Source: Thermohalobaculum sp038528605 (GTDB taxonomy: Bacteria; Pseudomonadota; Alphaproteobacteria; Rhodobacterales; Rhodobacteraceae). Taken from it: a DNA stretch of 16,431 nt. The DNA is taken from assembly GCA_038528605.1 (NCBI GenBank), contig JBCBEP010000075.1, forward strand, positions 1 to 16,431, written 5' to 3'. The notes beneath the pieces are model-generated. The model was not told the DNA's origin. It saw only the letters and a program-made list of their open reading frames with translations, and searched no databases. Within the stretch, counting starts at the first letter, position 1, and each line of letters opens with the position of its first letter. Below, one piece after another: positions 1 through 6,856 of the stretch. Position numbers and translations under genes: made by a program.

Positions 1-390
1 GCGGCGCGGGCCGAGACCGTGCGTTTCGTGACGCAGCAATACGCAGGCGCCATTCTGCTGCACGCGCCGCTGCTGACGGAGAGCGAGGGGCAGGGGCCGG
101 CGGCGGAGGCGCGTCTCCTCGCGGTGCTCGGCTTCGTCCGCCGGGCGATGACGCCGCTCTGGATCGCTGAGCACCTGCTCGCAGGCCTGCCGGTGGAGGA
201 GCGCGGCGCGGCAGCTGCCGAGCTGCTCTTTCACATGAAGCTGATGGCGATGCCCTTCTCCGGGCGGACGGCGGTGCTCCGCCGGCTCGCGGAGCTGCCG
301 CGGGCGAGCCACGGCTTCATCGACGCGCTCGCCGATGCCATCGCCGCCTCCCGCGCCTGCGCGCCGCCGCCGATGGCGGCGACGGCCTGA
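1..390 (+). CDS. Hypothetical protein, 3' end only (5' truncated by window edge)
   Basis: An open frame runs from the first base of the window to a TGA at 388-390, giving 129 visible residues. A GTG at 19 could start translation, but the frame is open upstream of it with similar composition and there is no Shine-Dalgarno sequence, so the gene most likely begins outside the window. The visible part is Ala/Leu-rich and probably all-helical (for example LLAVLGFVRRAMTPLWIAEH), followed by a short low-complexity Ala/Pro tail. I see no catalytic or metal-binding motif and do not recognise the family; the C-terminal half of a helical regulator is one possibility, without specific support. It converges on the substrate-binding protein gene, with 25 bp between the two stops. 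Confidence 0.55.
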   Translation, partial: AARAETVRFVTQQYAGAILLHAPLLTESEGQGPAAEARLLAVLGFVRRAMTPLWIAEHLLAGLPVEERGAAAAELLFHMKLMAMPFSGRTAVLRRLAELPRASHGFIDALADAIAASRACAPPPMAATA

Positions 391-415
391 ACGCGCGCAT
401 GAGCCCAGAAAGGGA

Positions 416-1633
416 TCAGTTCGTCCCGGCGCGGAGGGTCTTCACGGTGGCGTCGTCCGGCAGGTACTCGTCGCCAGCCTTGTAGGTCCAGTTCACGAGG
501 CGGCCCTGGCCTTCGACGAGATCGATGGTGCCGACATAGGCGCCCATGGTGGCCTGATGGTCGATCTCGCGGAACTCGATCGGCCCCACGGGCGTCTCGA
601 GCTCGAGCCCCTTGAAGCCCTTGATGAGGGAGGCGGTATCCGTCGCCTTCGCGCGCTTGATGGCCGCGGCGATGGACTGGACGGTCATGTACCCCACGAG
701 GCTGCCCAGGCGCGGATGGTCCTGATAGCGCTTCTGGTATTCCTCGACGAAGGCAACCGCCGCGGGTTCCTTCACGGCGTACCAGGGATAGCCCGTGGCG
801 ACCCATCCCACCGGGGCCTCGGCGCCCAGCGGATCGAGATATTCCGGCTCCCCGGTGAGGAGGCCGTAGACCTGCCGGCCTTCGAAGAGACCGCGGAGCG
901 TGCCTTCGCGCACGAACTTCGCCAGATCCGGCCCGAAGGTGACGTTATAGATCGCGTCGGGCTTGGCGCGCTCCAGCGCCTGCACCTCGGCGCCCGCATC
1001 GATCTTGAAGAGCGCGGGCCACTGCTCGCCCACGAACTCGACCTCGGGCTTCAACGCCTTCAGGTTCTCCTTGAACGCGGCCACGGCGTCCCGGCCATAG
1101 GCGTAGTTGGGCGCGATGAAGGCGTAGCGGATCGCATCGGTCTTCGCCGCTTCCTCCGCCAGCATCGCGGCCTGCATGAAGGTGGAAGCGCGGAGACGGA
1201 AGGTGTGCTCGTTGCCCTTCGACCAGACCAGCGCATCGGCCAGCGGCTCGGCTGCGAGATAGACCACCTCGTTCGCATCGGCCCAGGATGAGATGGCGAG
1301 GCCGACATTGGACAGGATCGAGCCCGTCAGCATCACCACGCCGTCCCGGCTCACGAGTTCCTCGGCGATCTTCACCGCCTCGCCCGGCTGGCCCTGATCG
1401 TCGCGGAAGATGAACTGGAGAGGCCGTCCCAGCACGCCGCCGGAGCTGTTCACGTCGCGGAGCGCCAGCTCCATGCCCTTCTTGTAGGGCTCGGCGAAGG
1501 CGGCGAGGCGCTTGTAGTGGTTGATCTCGCCGATGAGGATCGGCTCGCCTTCCTGCGCGGCGGCGGGCAGGGCGAAAACGCCCGCGAGGGCGGTGGCGAG
1601 GGCGGCGAGAACGGGGCGTCGGTTGAGGCGCAT
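416..1633 (-). CDS. ABC transporter substrate-binding protein, LivK/Peripla_BP_6 type
   Basis: This is a 405-residue periplasmic solute-binding protein of the branched-chain amino acid/amide (HAAT) class. The N-terminus is a clear Sec signal peptide: a positive MRLNRR stretch, a hydrophobic core at about residues 7-22, and an ALPAAAQ cleavage region near 23-27. The mature part begins with the type I fold signature, EPILIGEINHYKRLAAF, then GMELALRDVNSSGGVLGRPL, typical of LivK relatives. The ATG at 1631-1633 is preceded by AGGGAG seven bases upstream (1641-1646), which supports this start. No LivH, LivM, LivG or LivF gene is in the window, so its permease must lie elsewhere or be shared. Its place downstream of the reductase/oxygenase genes suggests, but does not show, that it imports the substrate or an intermediate of the pathway encoded here. 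HAAT-family proteins also bind aromatic acids and amides, so the ligand cannot be named. Confidence 0.9.
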   Translation of the reverse strand: MRLNRRPVLAALATALAGVFALPAAAQEGEPILIGEINHYKRLAAFAEPYKKGMELALRDVNSSGGVLGRPLQFIFRDDQGQPGEAVKIAEELVSRDGVVMLTGSILSNVGLAISSWADANEVVYLAAEPLADALVWSKGNEHTFRLRASTFMQAAMLAEEAAKTDAIRYAFIAPNYAYGRDAVAAFKENLKALKPEVEFVGEQWPALFKIDAGAEVQALERAKPDAIYNVTFGPDLAKFVREGTLRGLFEGRQVYGLLTGEPEYLDPLGAEAPVGWVATGYPWYAVKEPAAVAFVEEYQKRYQDHPRLGSLVGYMTVQSIAAAIKRAKATDTASLIKGFKGLELETPVGPIEFREIDHQATMGAYVGTIDLVEGQGRLVNWTYKAGDEYLPDDATVKTLRAGTN

Positions 1634-1640
1634 CGGTGGT

Positions 1641-1666
1641 CTCCCTGGCTTCGCGGCAGTGCCGCG
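1641..1666 (-). promoter_or_regulatory. Ribosome binding site plus upstream 15-bp palindrome before the binding-protein gene
   Basis: Seven bases before the start codon lies AGGGAG (minus strand, 1641-1646). Just upstream, 1652-1666 reads CGCGGCA-G-TGCCGCG, a perfect palindrome with 7-bp arms around one base. It could be an operator or a hairpin in the leader. No convincing -35/-10 pair is visible in the 100-bp gap (1634-1733), and in a GC-rich genome such a palindrome may be chance. Confidence 0.35.
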
Positions 1667-1733
1667 GGGAAGAGCCTAGCCAAAGCTTGCGCCCTGCTGC
1701 ACGCGAAAAACAGCGCGGCGAAGGGCGATACGG

Positions 1734-2945
1734 TCAGAGTTCGGGCTTGGCGGCGCTGTTTCCCGGGTTCTCGCGCGCCATGCTGGCGGAAAGATCCGCT
1801 GAGAGACGGGCGGCCACGCGCTTCCAGATCTCGTCGTTCATCAGGTCATAGCTGGCGATGTGCAGGTCCAGCACCGGATGCTTGAGGCCGGTCTTGTTGC
1901 TCAGCCGCTCGGTGATGACGGCGCTGGCGAAGGTGCCGCAGAGGGCGAAGACACCGGTCGTGAAGCTCGACTGCTCGCCGGGGATCGAGACGCTCTGCTC
2001 GTAGACCCCGCCTTCGCGGCCCGCCTGGTCCATGGCCTCGCGGCAATAAGGGCGGGGCCGGGTGAGAAGGCGGCCTTCCTTCACCATGCCGCCCGCCTGC
2101 TTGCCCGTACGGTCGTAGAAGCGGGTGATCTCGCCCGCGCCGTATTTCGCATCGACAGCGCTGGTCAGCGCTTCGATGGAGATGCCGGCCTCGGGATGCG
2201 TGACCCAGCGGCGGCGAATGGACACGGCGCGCGCTTCCGCTGCGGCCGCGCCGGCGGCGTCCGCGCCGCCTTCGTAGGCGATCACCACGAGATCGTCGGA
2301 CAGGTTGGCATCGTCGAAATCCGGTTTGCGGCCGTAATGGACGATTTCGGCGACATAGCCCTCGTCCTCGACCCGGCGCAGCCTGTCAGCCTGGGGGGCG
2401 TAGCCGCGTTCGTCGACGAGGAGGGCTTCGATATCGGCGCGGCTTGTCCCGAGCGTCGCGCCAAGTACGTCGAGCCCCTCGGGGATGATTGCGCGCCTGA
2501 GCGGCGGGACGGGCCCGATCCGGCGAAACAGCGTCGCGGGCTCGAGTGCCGGCATGTCATCGCCGCCGAGAGCGAGGGCGAGGTTGCCGGACCCCGCATC
2601 GGAAAGCGCGGGGGCCGGATCGCCCGGACAATCCGCCGAGCTGAGGTTCTCGCGCCGCAGGGTCTCCGTGATCTGGTCGTCCTCGAGAGTCAGGAGGTAG
2701 CGGCAGCGGAGCGTGCCCTTGAAGGCGCCACCCGAGGCGTCGAGCGTAAGCTCGCCGAGCCCGCCCACGATGGAGGCACGGACCTTCACCTTGGCCCGCT
2801 CCCCTTCGGTCGCGCCCTGCCAGAGCCCGTCCGTCAGCGGGGAGGCTGCGGCCGGCCCTGCACCGACGGCCATGCCGCCGGCGAGCAGGATGGCACCGAG
2901 CGCATGGGTGAGCACAGGCGCGGCGGGCGCGGGGCGAAGGGTCAT
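1734..2945 (-). CDS. Uncharacterised exported protein
   Basis: A 403-residue protein with a signal peptide: basic start (MTLRPAP), a hydrophobic segment (LTHALGAILLAGGMAVGAG) and an Ala-rich cleavage region (PAAASP) near residue 35. The frame is open further upstream to 3026, but the ATG at 2945 is preferred. It has GGAG about eight bases before it on the minus strand, and it places the signal peptide at the N-terminus. The mature protein has several Cys residues that could form disulfides (a TLRCRY segment, SADCPGD, PYCREA, FALCGTF) and mixed alpha/beta composition with a polar C-terminal tail. There is no lipobox, no membrane anchor besides the signal, and no enzyme motif that I recognise. 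It lies 129 bp downstream of the Rieske oxygenase gene and 100 bp upstream of the binding-protein gene, all on the same strand, so cotranscription is possible but not evident. No function is assigned. Confidence 0.75.
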   Translation of the reverse strand: MTLRPAPAAPVLTHALGAILLAGGMAVGAGPAAASPLTDGLWQGATEGERAKVKVRASIVGGLGELTLDASGGAFKGTLRCRYLLTLEDDQITETLRRENLSSADCPGDPAPALSDAGSGNLALALGGDDMPALEPATLFRRIGPVPPLRRAIIPEGLDVLGATLGTSRADIEALLVDERGYAPQADRLRRVEDEGYVAEIVHYGRKPDFDDANLSDDLVVIAYEGGADAAGAAAAEARAVSIRRRWVTHPEAGISIEALTSAVDAKYGAGEITRFYDRTGKQAGGMVKEGRLLTRPRPYCREAMDQAGREGGVYEQSVSIPGEQSSFTTGVFALCGTFASAVITERLSNKTGLKHPVLDLHIASYDLMNDEIWKRVAARLSADLSASMARENPGNSAAKPEL

Positions 2946-3048
2946 GGGGCGCGGCTCCTGCAGGCTTTGGGCGGTCGTCGGCACAGGCTTGGATACGCGG
3001 AAACTCTCACCACACCGTGACAGCATAGCGTGGCGCGCCGGTTTGGGG

Positions 3049-3065
3049 AGGGGCTGGGTGCCCCT
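3049..3065 (-). terminator. Possible weak hairpin after the Rieske oxygenase gene
   Basis: On the minus strand AGGGGC (3060-3065) pairs with GCCCCT (3049-3054) around a 5-base loop, 10 bases beyond the oxygenase stop codon. It is not followed by a T-run, so an intrinsic terminator is uncertain. The 129-bp gap to the next gene leaves room for termination or a separate promoter. Confidence 0.3.
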
Positions 3066-3074
3066 GAGAGCCCG

Positions 3075-4157
3075 TCAGTCGTGATAGATGAAGGCGCCGG
3101 TGGGCTGGCCGCCCGCATCGGTTGTGCGCTCGAGCGCCACTCGCTCAGCGATACGTTTGCGGTACACCATCGGTGCGCGATCGATGGCGAGGCGGATGGG
3201 GCGGCGCTGGTTCGGGCGCTTCTCTTCGTGCTGGATGGCCTCGAGCACGGCCTTGTCCTCGGCGAAGGCGATGCGGAAGAGGCCGTCCATCCGCTCGGAG
3301 ACCTCTTCGTTGCCGAGCTCGACATTCCTCAGATGCATCCAGCGGTCGATGGTGAGATCGGCCGTGACCGGGGTGAGCAGGTGGATGGCGAAGATGCGCA
3401 TCGCGCCCTTGTCCGTCCGGTCCCGCTCGTCCTCCTCCAGCGCCACCGCCGTCGGTGCCGAGCCGAAATCGATCACGGCCGTGCAGGGGGTGTGGAGGTA
3501 GTAGTAGTGCCAGCGGTCCACGTTCCCCTCGAAGCCGCCGAAGGCCTTGAAGAAACCGATGGGCTCGGCATCGCGGATCCAGCGCCAGGCGACCAGCGGC
3601 TCGGTATCGGTGCGCACATGGACGGGCACGTTCTCGGAGGCCGCGTTGCCGAGCGTGGTGGGGTGCACGAAGCTCACATGCGCAGGGTCCACCAGGTTCT
3701 CGGCGACGTTGAGGTAATGCGCCTCGATCTCCAGCGCGTCGCCATGATGCGTGTGCCAGGCAGGGTCGCCGAGTTCGGGCAGGTCGAAGCAGAGATCGGC
3801 ATCCGCCTTCTCGGGCTCGCCCATCCAGATCCAGACGATGCCGTGGCGCTCGAGCACCGGATAGGCCTTCACCCAGGCCGCGGCGGGGAGGTTGGACTGG
3901 CCCGGCACGCGGACGCAGGCGCCCGAGCAGTCGAAGACCAGCCCGTGATAGCCGCACTGCACTTCGTCTCCGAGGCGCTTGCCCATGGAGAGGGGGAGCT
4001 GGCGGTGGGGGCAGCGGTCCTCGAGGGCGGCGACGCTGCCGTCGAGCCGGCGGAACATGACGACATGTTCCTCGAGGAGGGTCACCCGGCGGAGTGCCTC
4101 GCCGAATTCCGACGACCAGCCGGCGACGTACCAGGCGTTGCGGACGTAGTCGATCAT
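3075..4157 (-). CDS. Rieske [2Fe-2S] aromatic ring-hydroxylating oxygenase, oxygenase component (VanA-like)
   Basis: A 360-residue oxygenase component of the Rieske non-heme iron family. The Rieske motif is Cys49-x-His51 (DRCPHRQ) and Cys68-x2-His71 (QCGYHG), which bind the [2Fe-2S] cluster. The mononuclear iron site follows as ENLVDPAHVSFVH, with Asn154, Asp157, His160 and His165. N-terminal NAWYVAGW and the overall length match the vanillate O-demethylase/phenoxy-acid oxygenase branch, whose members hydroxylate or O-/N-demethylate aromatic and heterocyclic substrates. The start has AAGGAG eight bases upstream (4166-4171) and overlaps the UPF0280 stop by 4 bp (ATGA, 4154-4157), so the two genes are probably translationally coupled. 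No ferredoxin-reductase (VanB-like) partner is in the window. The substrate is not predictable from sequence alone; context suggests a ring or side-chain step in the same catabolic pathway. Confidence 0.92.
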   Translation of the reverse strand: MIDYVRNAWYVAGWSSEFGEALRRVTLLEEHVVMFRRLDGSVAALEDRCPHRQLPLSMGKRLGDEVQCGYHGLVFDCSGACVRVPGQSNLPAAAWVKAYPVLERHGIVWIWMGEPEKADADLCFDLPELGDPAWHTHHGDALEIEAHYLNVAENLVDPAHVSFVHPTTLGNAASENVPVHVRTDTEPLVAWRWIRDAEPIGFFKAFGGFEGNVDRWHYYYLHTPCTAVIDFGSAPTAVALEEDERDRTDKGAMRIFAIHLLTPVTADLTIDRWMHLRNVELGNEEVSERMDGLFRIAFAEDKAVLEAIQHEEKRPNQRRPIRLAIDRAPMVYRKRIAERVALERTTDAGGQPTGAFIYHD

Positions 4158-5200
4158 GGGCTGAGCTCCTTCTGGAGGGCTTGTCTGACGGGCGCCCGTT
4201 CGCGCGTCGCGGGACTGGCGTCCCGCGCCTTGCTCCGCCCACCCGCCAGCCAGCGCCCCGCGATGGGGGCGGGCCGCGCGAGGGGCGGTGGGGCGCCGGC
4301 AATGGCGGTGTGCTCGCCGAGGGTGAGGTGGGCGCCGCGGATATGGCCGGCGGTGGCGAAGCGGGCGGCGAGGGCCTGACCGCGCGCGAGGGCTGCGTCG
4401 GCAAGGTCCTGCGGCAGCGGGGCGACACGGGTGGTGACGAGGCGATCTCCGAGATCGCTCTCAGGGGCGAGGCTGCTGGCCGGGCTGCGTGTCACGTAGG
4501 GGATGCGTGCGGGCGCGTCCGGCAGGTCGACCGCGTTGGCGATGAGCGTGGCCGCAGCGTCGGCGGTCGCCGCGCTCTCGGCGAAGACGGTGACCGCGTC
4601 GGCGATGCCGAGCGAATGGCTGCGCCCGCGCCAGCCGCTGGTGGCGATGCCGGCGATCCCGTCGCCCGCGCCGATCTCCACGGCGCCCGAGGCGACCGGT
4701 CCCTCGGGCGTGGGGTCGGTGCAGAGGAGGAGGCGCGCTGTCTCTCCCGGCGCCAGCCTGAGCGCGATGTCCCCGCCATTGTTCACGATGAGGCGGCGGA
4801 GGGGGGCCGCGGCGGCCATGGCGGTCGCCATATGGTCCGCCACCGCACCGGCGACGGCGGCCATGGGGGTGATGAAGCGGTCCCCGGCGAAAGGGGCCAC
4901 GGCGTGCTGCATCCGCCGCGCGACAGGGCCGGCGACGGGGATGGCGCCGGAAATCGCCTGCTGGCGGAGGGTGGCGAGCTCCGCCGCGAGGCCCGGGAGG
5001 ATACCCGCGAAGCGATGGAGCCCCACGGCGATGGCGCGGTGGCGCGCCGCCGCTCCGGCCTCCACCGTGATCACGAGATCGATGGGGCCGTGCTGCAGGT
5101 GCAGGCGGCCGCCGGGAAGCTCTGCGGCAGCGGCCCCGGCGGGCCAGGCTTCGGGCAGGCGCAGAGCCAGGGGCAGAGCCGGTGGCGCAGCCTCCGTCAT
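4154..5200 (-). CDS. UPF0280 family protein (ApbE-like fold)
   Basis: A 348-residue member of the UPF0280 family, which shares the ApbE-like fold of FAD:protein FMN transferases. Seen here: a Gly/His-rich beginning (LHLQHGPIDLVI), an ITPMAAVAGAVADH segment at about 110-123, and VNNGGDIALRL at about 139-149, whose NGGDI resembles the conserved NxGGDI nucleotide-binding loop of ApbE proteins. The biochemical role of UPF0280 is not established. Its gene overlaps the upstream reductase gene by 4 bp (ATGA, 5197-5200) and the downstream oxygenase gene by 4 bp. This is strong evidence for a coupled trio and hints that it serves one of the two redox enzymes, for example by cofactor attachment or assembly. 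The same frame stays open far upstream to 6664, but that part is a shadow of the reductase gene. The last 40 or so residues are a basic, low-complexity tail. Confidence 0.85.
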   Translation of the reverse strand: MTEAAPPALPLALRLPEAWPAGAAAAELPGGRLHLQHGPIDLVITVEAGAAARHRAIAVGLHRFAGILPGLAAELATLRQQAISGAIPVAGPVARRMQHAVAPFAGDRFITPMAAVAGAVADHMATAMAAAAPLRRLIVNNGGDIALRLAPGETARLLLCTDPTPEGPVASGAVEIGAGDGIAGIATSGWRGRSHSLGIADAVTVFAESAATADAAATLIANAVDLPDAPARIPYVTRSPASSLAPESDLGDRLVTTRVAPLPQDLADAALARGQALAARFATAGHIRGAHLTLGEHTAIAGAPPPLARPAPIAGRWLAGGRSKARDASPATRERAPVRQALQKELSP

Positions 5201-6732
5201 GCCCGTCCCCCCGCATGCGGCAGCGCCGGCGGCGGCCAGGCGCCGGGCGGCGGCGGGGCCACGGCGCGGCGCCCTTTCACCAGATGGTCGTTCTGCCGGG
5301 CGCTCAGGCTGCGCAGCGCCTCCTCGAGCGGGATGATATAGTCCGTATGGCCGCCGAGCGCCGCATAGTCGACGCGCGTCATGGTGAACTCGATGGGCGC
5401 CACGAGCGCGGGCGTGGGCACATAGCCGAAGGCGCGGTCGGGCATCGCCAGCACATCGACCATGAAGGTGATGCCGCCGCCGGGCCAGACATAGGCGGGC
5501 GCGCCCCCGCAGGTGACACGCACCAGCCGGTCTGCCACCGAGCGCGTGAGGCCCACCGGGTTCTCGGTGACGCCGGAGCGGAGCGACCCGCCGGCGCCGC
5601 CCATGAAGAGCACGGAGGCGAGCGCGGGCTCGCAGTTCTCCGCGATCCGCTCGACGGAGGGGAGGAGGCGTGCCGGCATCTCCAGCGCGCGCGGGACCAG
5701 CGCGTCGTCGAGTTCGTAGTAGCTCGCATCCTCGCCCGTGGTGCTGACCATGAGGAGGCTGAGGCCGGGGCGGGCGTGCTTCGCATCCCAGGGCTTCAGG
5801 ATCGCCAGCGGGTCGGTCACATCCGTGCCGCCCCAGCCCGCACCGGGGGAGGCGACGCCGAAGTAGCGCCCGGGGGTCGACCGGCGCCCGGCGATGCGGA
5901 TGCCCGTGGGCTGCCAGCCGATCACCTTGCCGGCCTGGTGCTCGGACATGACGCCGGTGATGTGATCGTCGACCACCACCACCTCGTCGACCAGCCCCTG
6001 CCACTGCGCGGCGAACATGCCGATGGTGGCGGAGCCGCAGCCCACACGCATGCGCCGCTCCTCGGCCCCGTTCACAAGCGGCGGTTTCCCGGCCTGCACG
6101 GTGAGGGTGGCACCGCCTTCGATTTCCAGCTCCGCCGCGCCCTTGTTGGCAAGCGCCAGGAGGGTGGCGCAGGTGACGCGGCCTTCCTTCTTGCCGCCGC
6201 CGGTGAGGTGATTGACGCCGCCGAGGGAGAGCATCTGGCTGCCATACTCGCCGGTGGTGACGTGGCCGACGGGCTCGCCCTCGGCGCGCACCACCGCGCG
6301 TTCCGGGCCCAGATGGCGGTCGGTGTCGATCTTCACCTTGAGGCCGCAGTAGCTGAAGATGCCCTCGGTCACGACCGTGACAGTGTCGACCCCCGCCACG
6401 CTGCTGCCGACGATGAAGGGGGCGGGCTTGTAGTCGGGATAGGTCGTGCCCGCGCCGATGGCGGTGACGAAGGCGCCTGTGCCGGGGACGATGCTGCCAT
6501 CCCACTCCTCGCCCTCGCCGGGCTCGCCCAGAAACGGCACCAACTGGCCCGCCTCGCTGGCCGCACGCTCGGCGATGACAGTGAGGGGATCGACGCGGAC
6601 GAGGCGCCCGTCCTCGTTGGCGTAGCGGTCGCAGGCGCCGGCCCGGCCTTCGGCGATGTAGCACATCACGGGGCAGGCATCGCAGCGGATCTTGCCGCTT
6701 GTGCCACCGCTCTCCGTCTGCTGCTCGCTCAT
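5197..6732 (-). CDS. 6-hydroxynicotinate reductase-like Fe-S protein
   Basis: A 511-residue protein resembling those annotated as 6-hydroxynicotinate reductase (Hnr), which in nicotinate catabolism reduces 6-hydroxynicotinate to 1,4,5,6-tetrahydro-6-oxonicotinate. The N-terminus carries four cysteines, Cys17-x2-Cys20-x3-Cys24-x9-Cys34 (CDACPVMC ... GACDRYAN), fitting an Fe-S cluster. The rest is a long Gly-rich alpha/beta protein (GTGAFVTAIGAGTTYPDYKP, VGCGSATIGMF) without an obvious Rossmann motif. I chose the ATG at 6732 because GGAG lies seven bases upstream (6740-6743). A TTG at 6762 would add only ten residues and lacks support. The C-terminus ends in a Pro-rich stretch (about 493-511) that may be dispensable. 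It is first in a leftward operon, divergent from the Mo-hydroxylase operon, and overlaps the UPF0280 gene. Family recognition is from memory of the motif, so the true substrate may be another hydroxylated N-heterocycle. Confidence 0.78.
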   Translation of the reverse strand: MSEQQTESGGTSGKIRCDACPVMCYIAEGRAGACDRYANEDGRLVRVDPLTVIAERAASEAGQLVPFLGEPGEGEEWDGSIVPGTGAFVTAIGAGTTYPDYKPAPFIVGSSVAGVDTVTVVTEGIFSYCGLKVKIDTDRHLGPERAVVRAEGEPVGHVTTGEYGSQMLSLGGVNHLTGGGKKEGRVTCATLLALANKGAAELEIEGGATLTVQAGKPPLVNGAEERRMRVGCGSATIGMFAAQWQGLVDEVVVVDDHITGVMSEHQAGKVIGWQPTGIRIAGRRSTPGRYFGVASPGAGWGGTDVTDPLAILKPWDAKHARPGLSLLMVSTTGEDASYYELDDALVPRALEMPARLLPSVERIAENCEPALASVLFMGGAGGSLRSGVTENPVGLTRSVADRLVRVTCGGAPAYVWPGGGITFMVDVLAMPDRAFGYVPTPALVAPIEFTMTRVDYAALGGHTDYIIPLEEALRSLSARQNDHLVKGRRAVAPPPPGAWPPPALPHAGGRA

Positions 6733-6856
6733 GCCCGGGCTCCGATCTGCGCCCAGAGCCAAACGGAGCGGGGCGGCGCTGTCAAAGAAAAAGGAAAAGA
6801 CCCGTTTCGAGACCTTTTCCTTTGACAGGCACCGGGGCTGCGCACAGCGTGCGGGG
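6733..6856. promoter_or_regulatory. Divergent intergenic region with back-to-back TTGACA boxes and inverted repeats
   Basis: This 124-bp gap separates the reductase and Mo-hydroxylase operons. CTGTCAAAG (6779-6787) and CTTTGACAG (6820-6828) are a perfect 9-bp inverted repeat. Each contains a consensus -35 hexamer TTGACA, one facing left (6780-6785, minus) and one facing right (6822-6827, plus). Between them a second inverted repeat, AAAGGAAAAG (6790-6799) and CTTTTCCTTT (6814-6823), makes an AT-rich island in GC-rich DNA. At 17-bp spacing the -10 positions are poor: CAGCGT on plus (6845-6850) and TTGGCT on minus (6757-6762). This suggests activator dependence or a different sigma factor. The repeats probably hold an operator for a shared regulator; no regulator gene is in the window. 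Confidence 0.6.

Noticed and set aside
2946..3026. Upstream start of the exported protein at 3026
   Set aside because: It would place 27 residues before the signal peptide. The ATG at 2945 has GGAG at proper spacing.
5201..6664. Upstream extension of the UPF0280 frame to 836 residues
   Set aside because: The extension lies within the reductase gene in another frame and is Arg/His-rich noise. The ATG at 5200 with the ATGA overlap and GGGGGA upstream is the natural start.
6779..6828. Inverted repeat read as an intrinsic terminator
   Set aside because: It lies between divergent starts, so neither operon would need to end there. The arms contain -35 hexamers instead.
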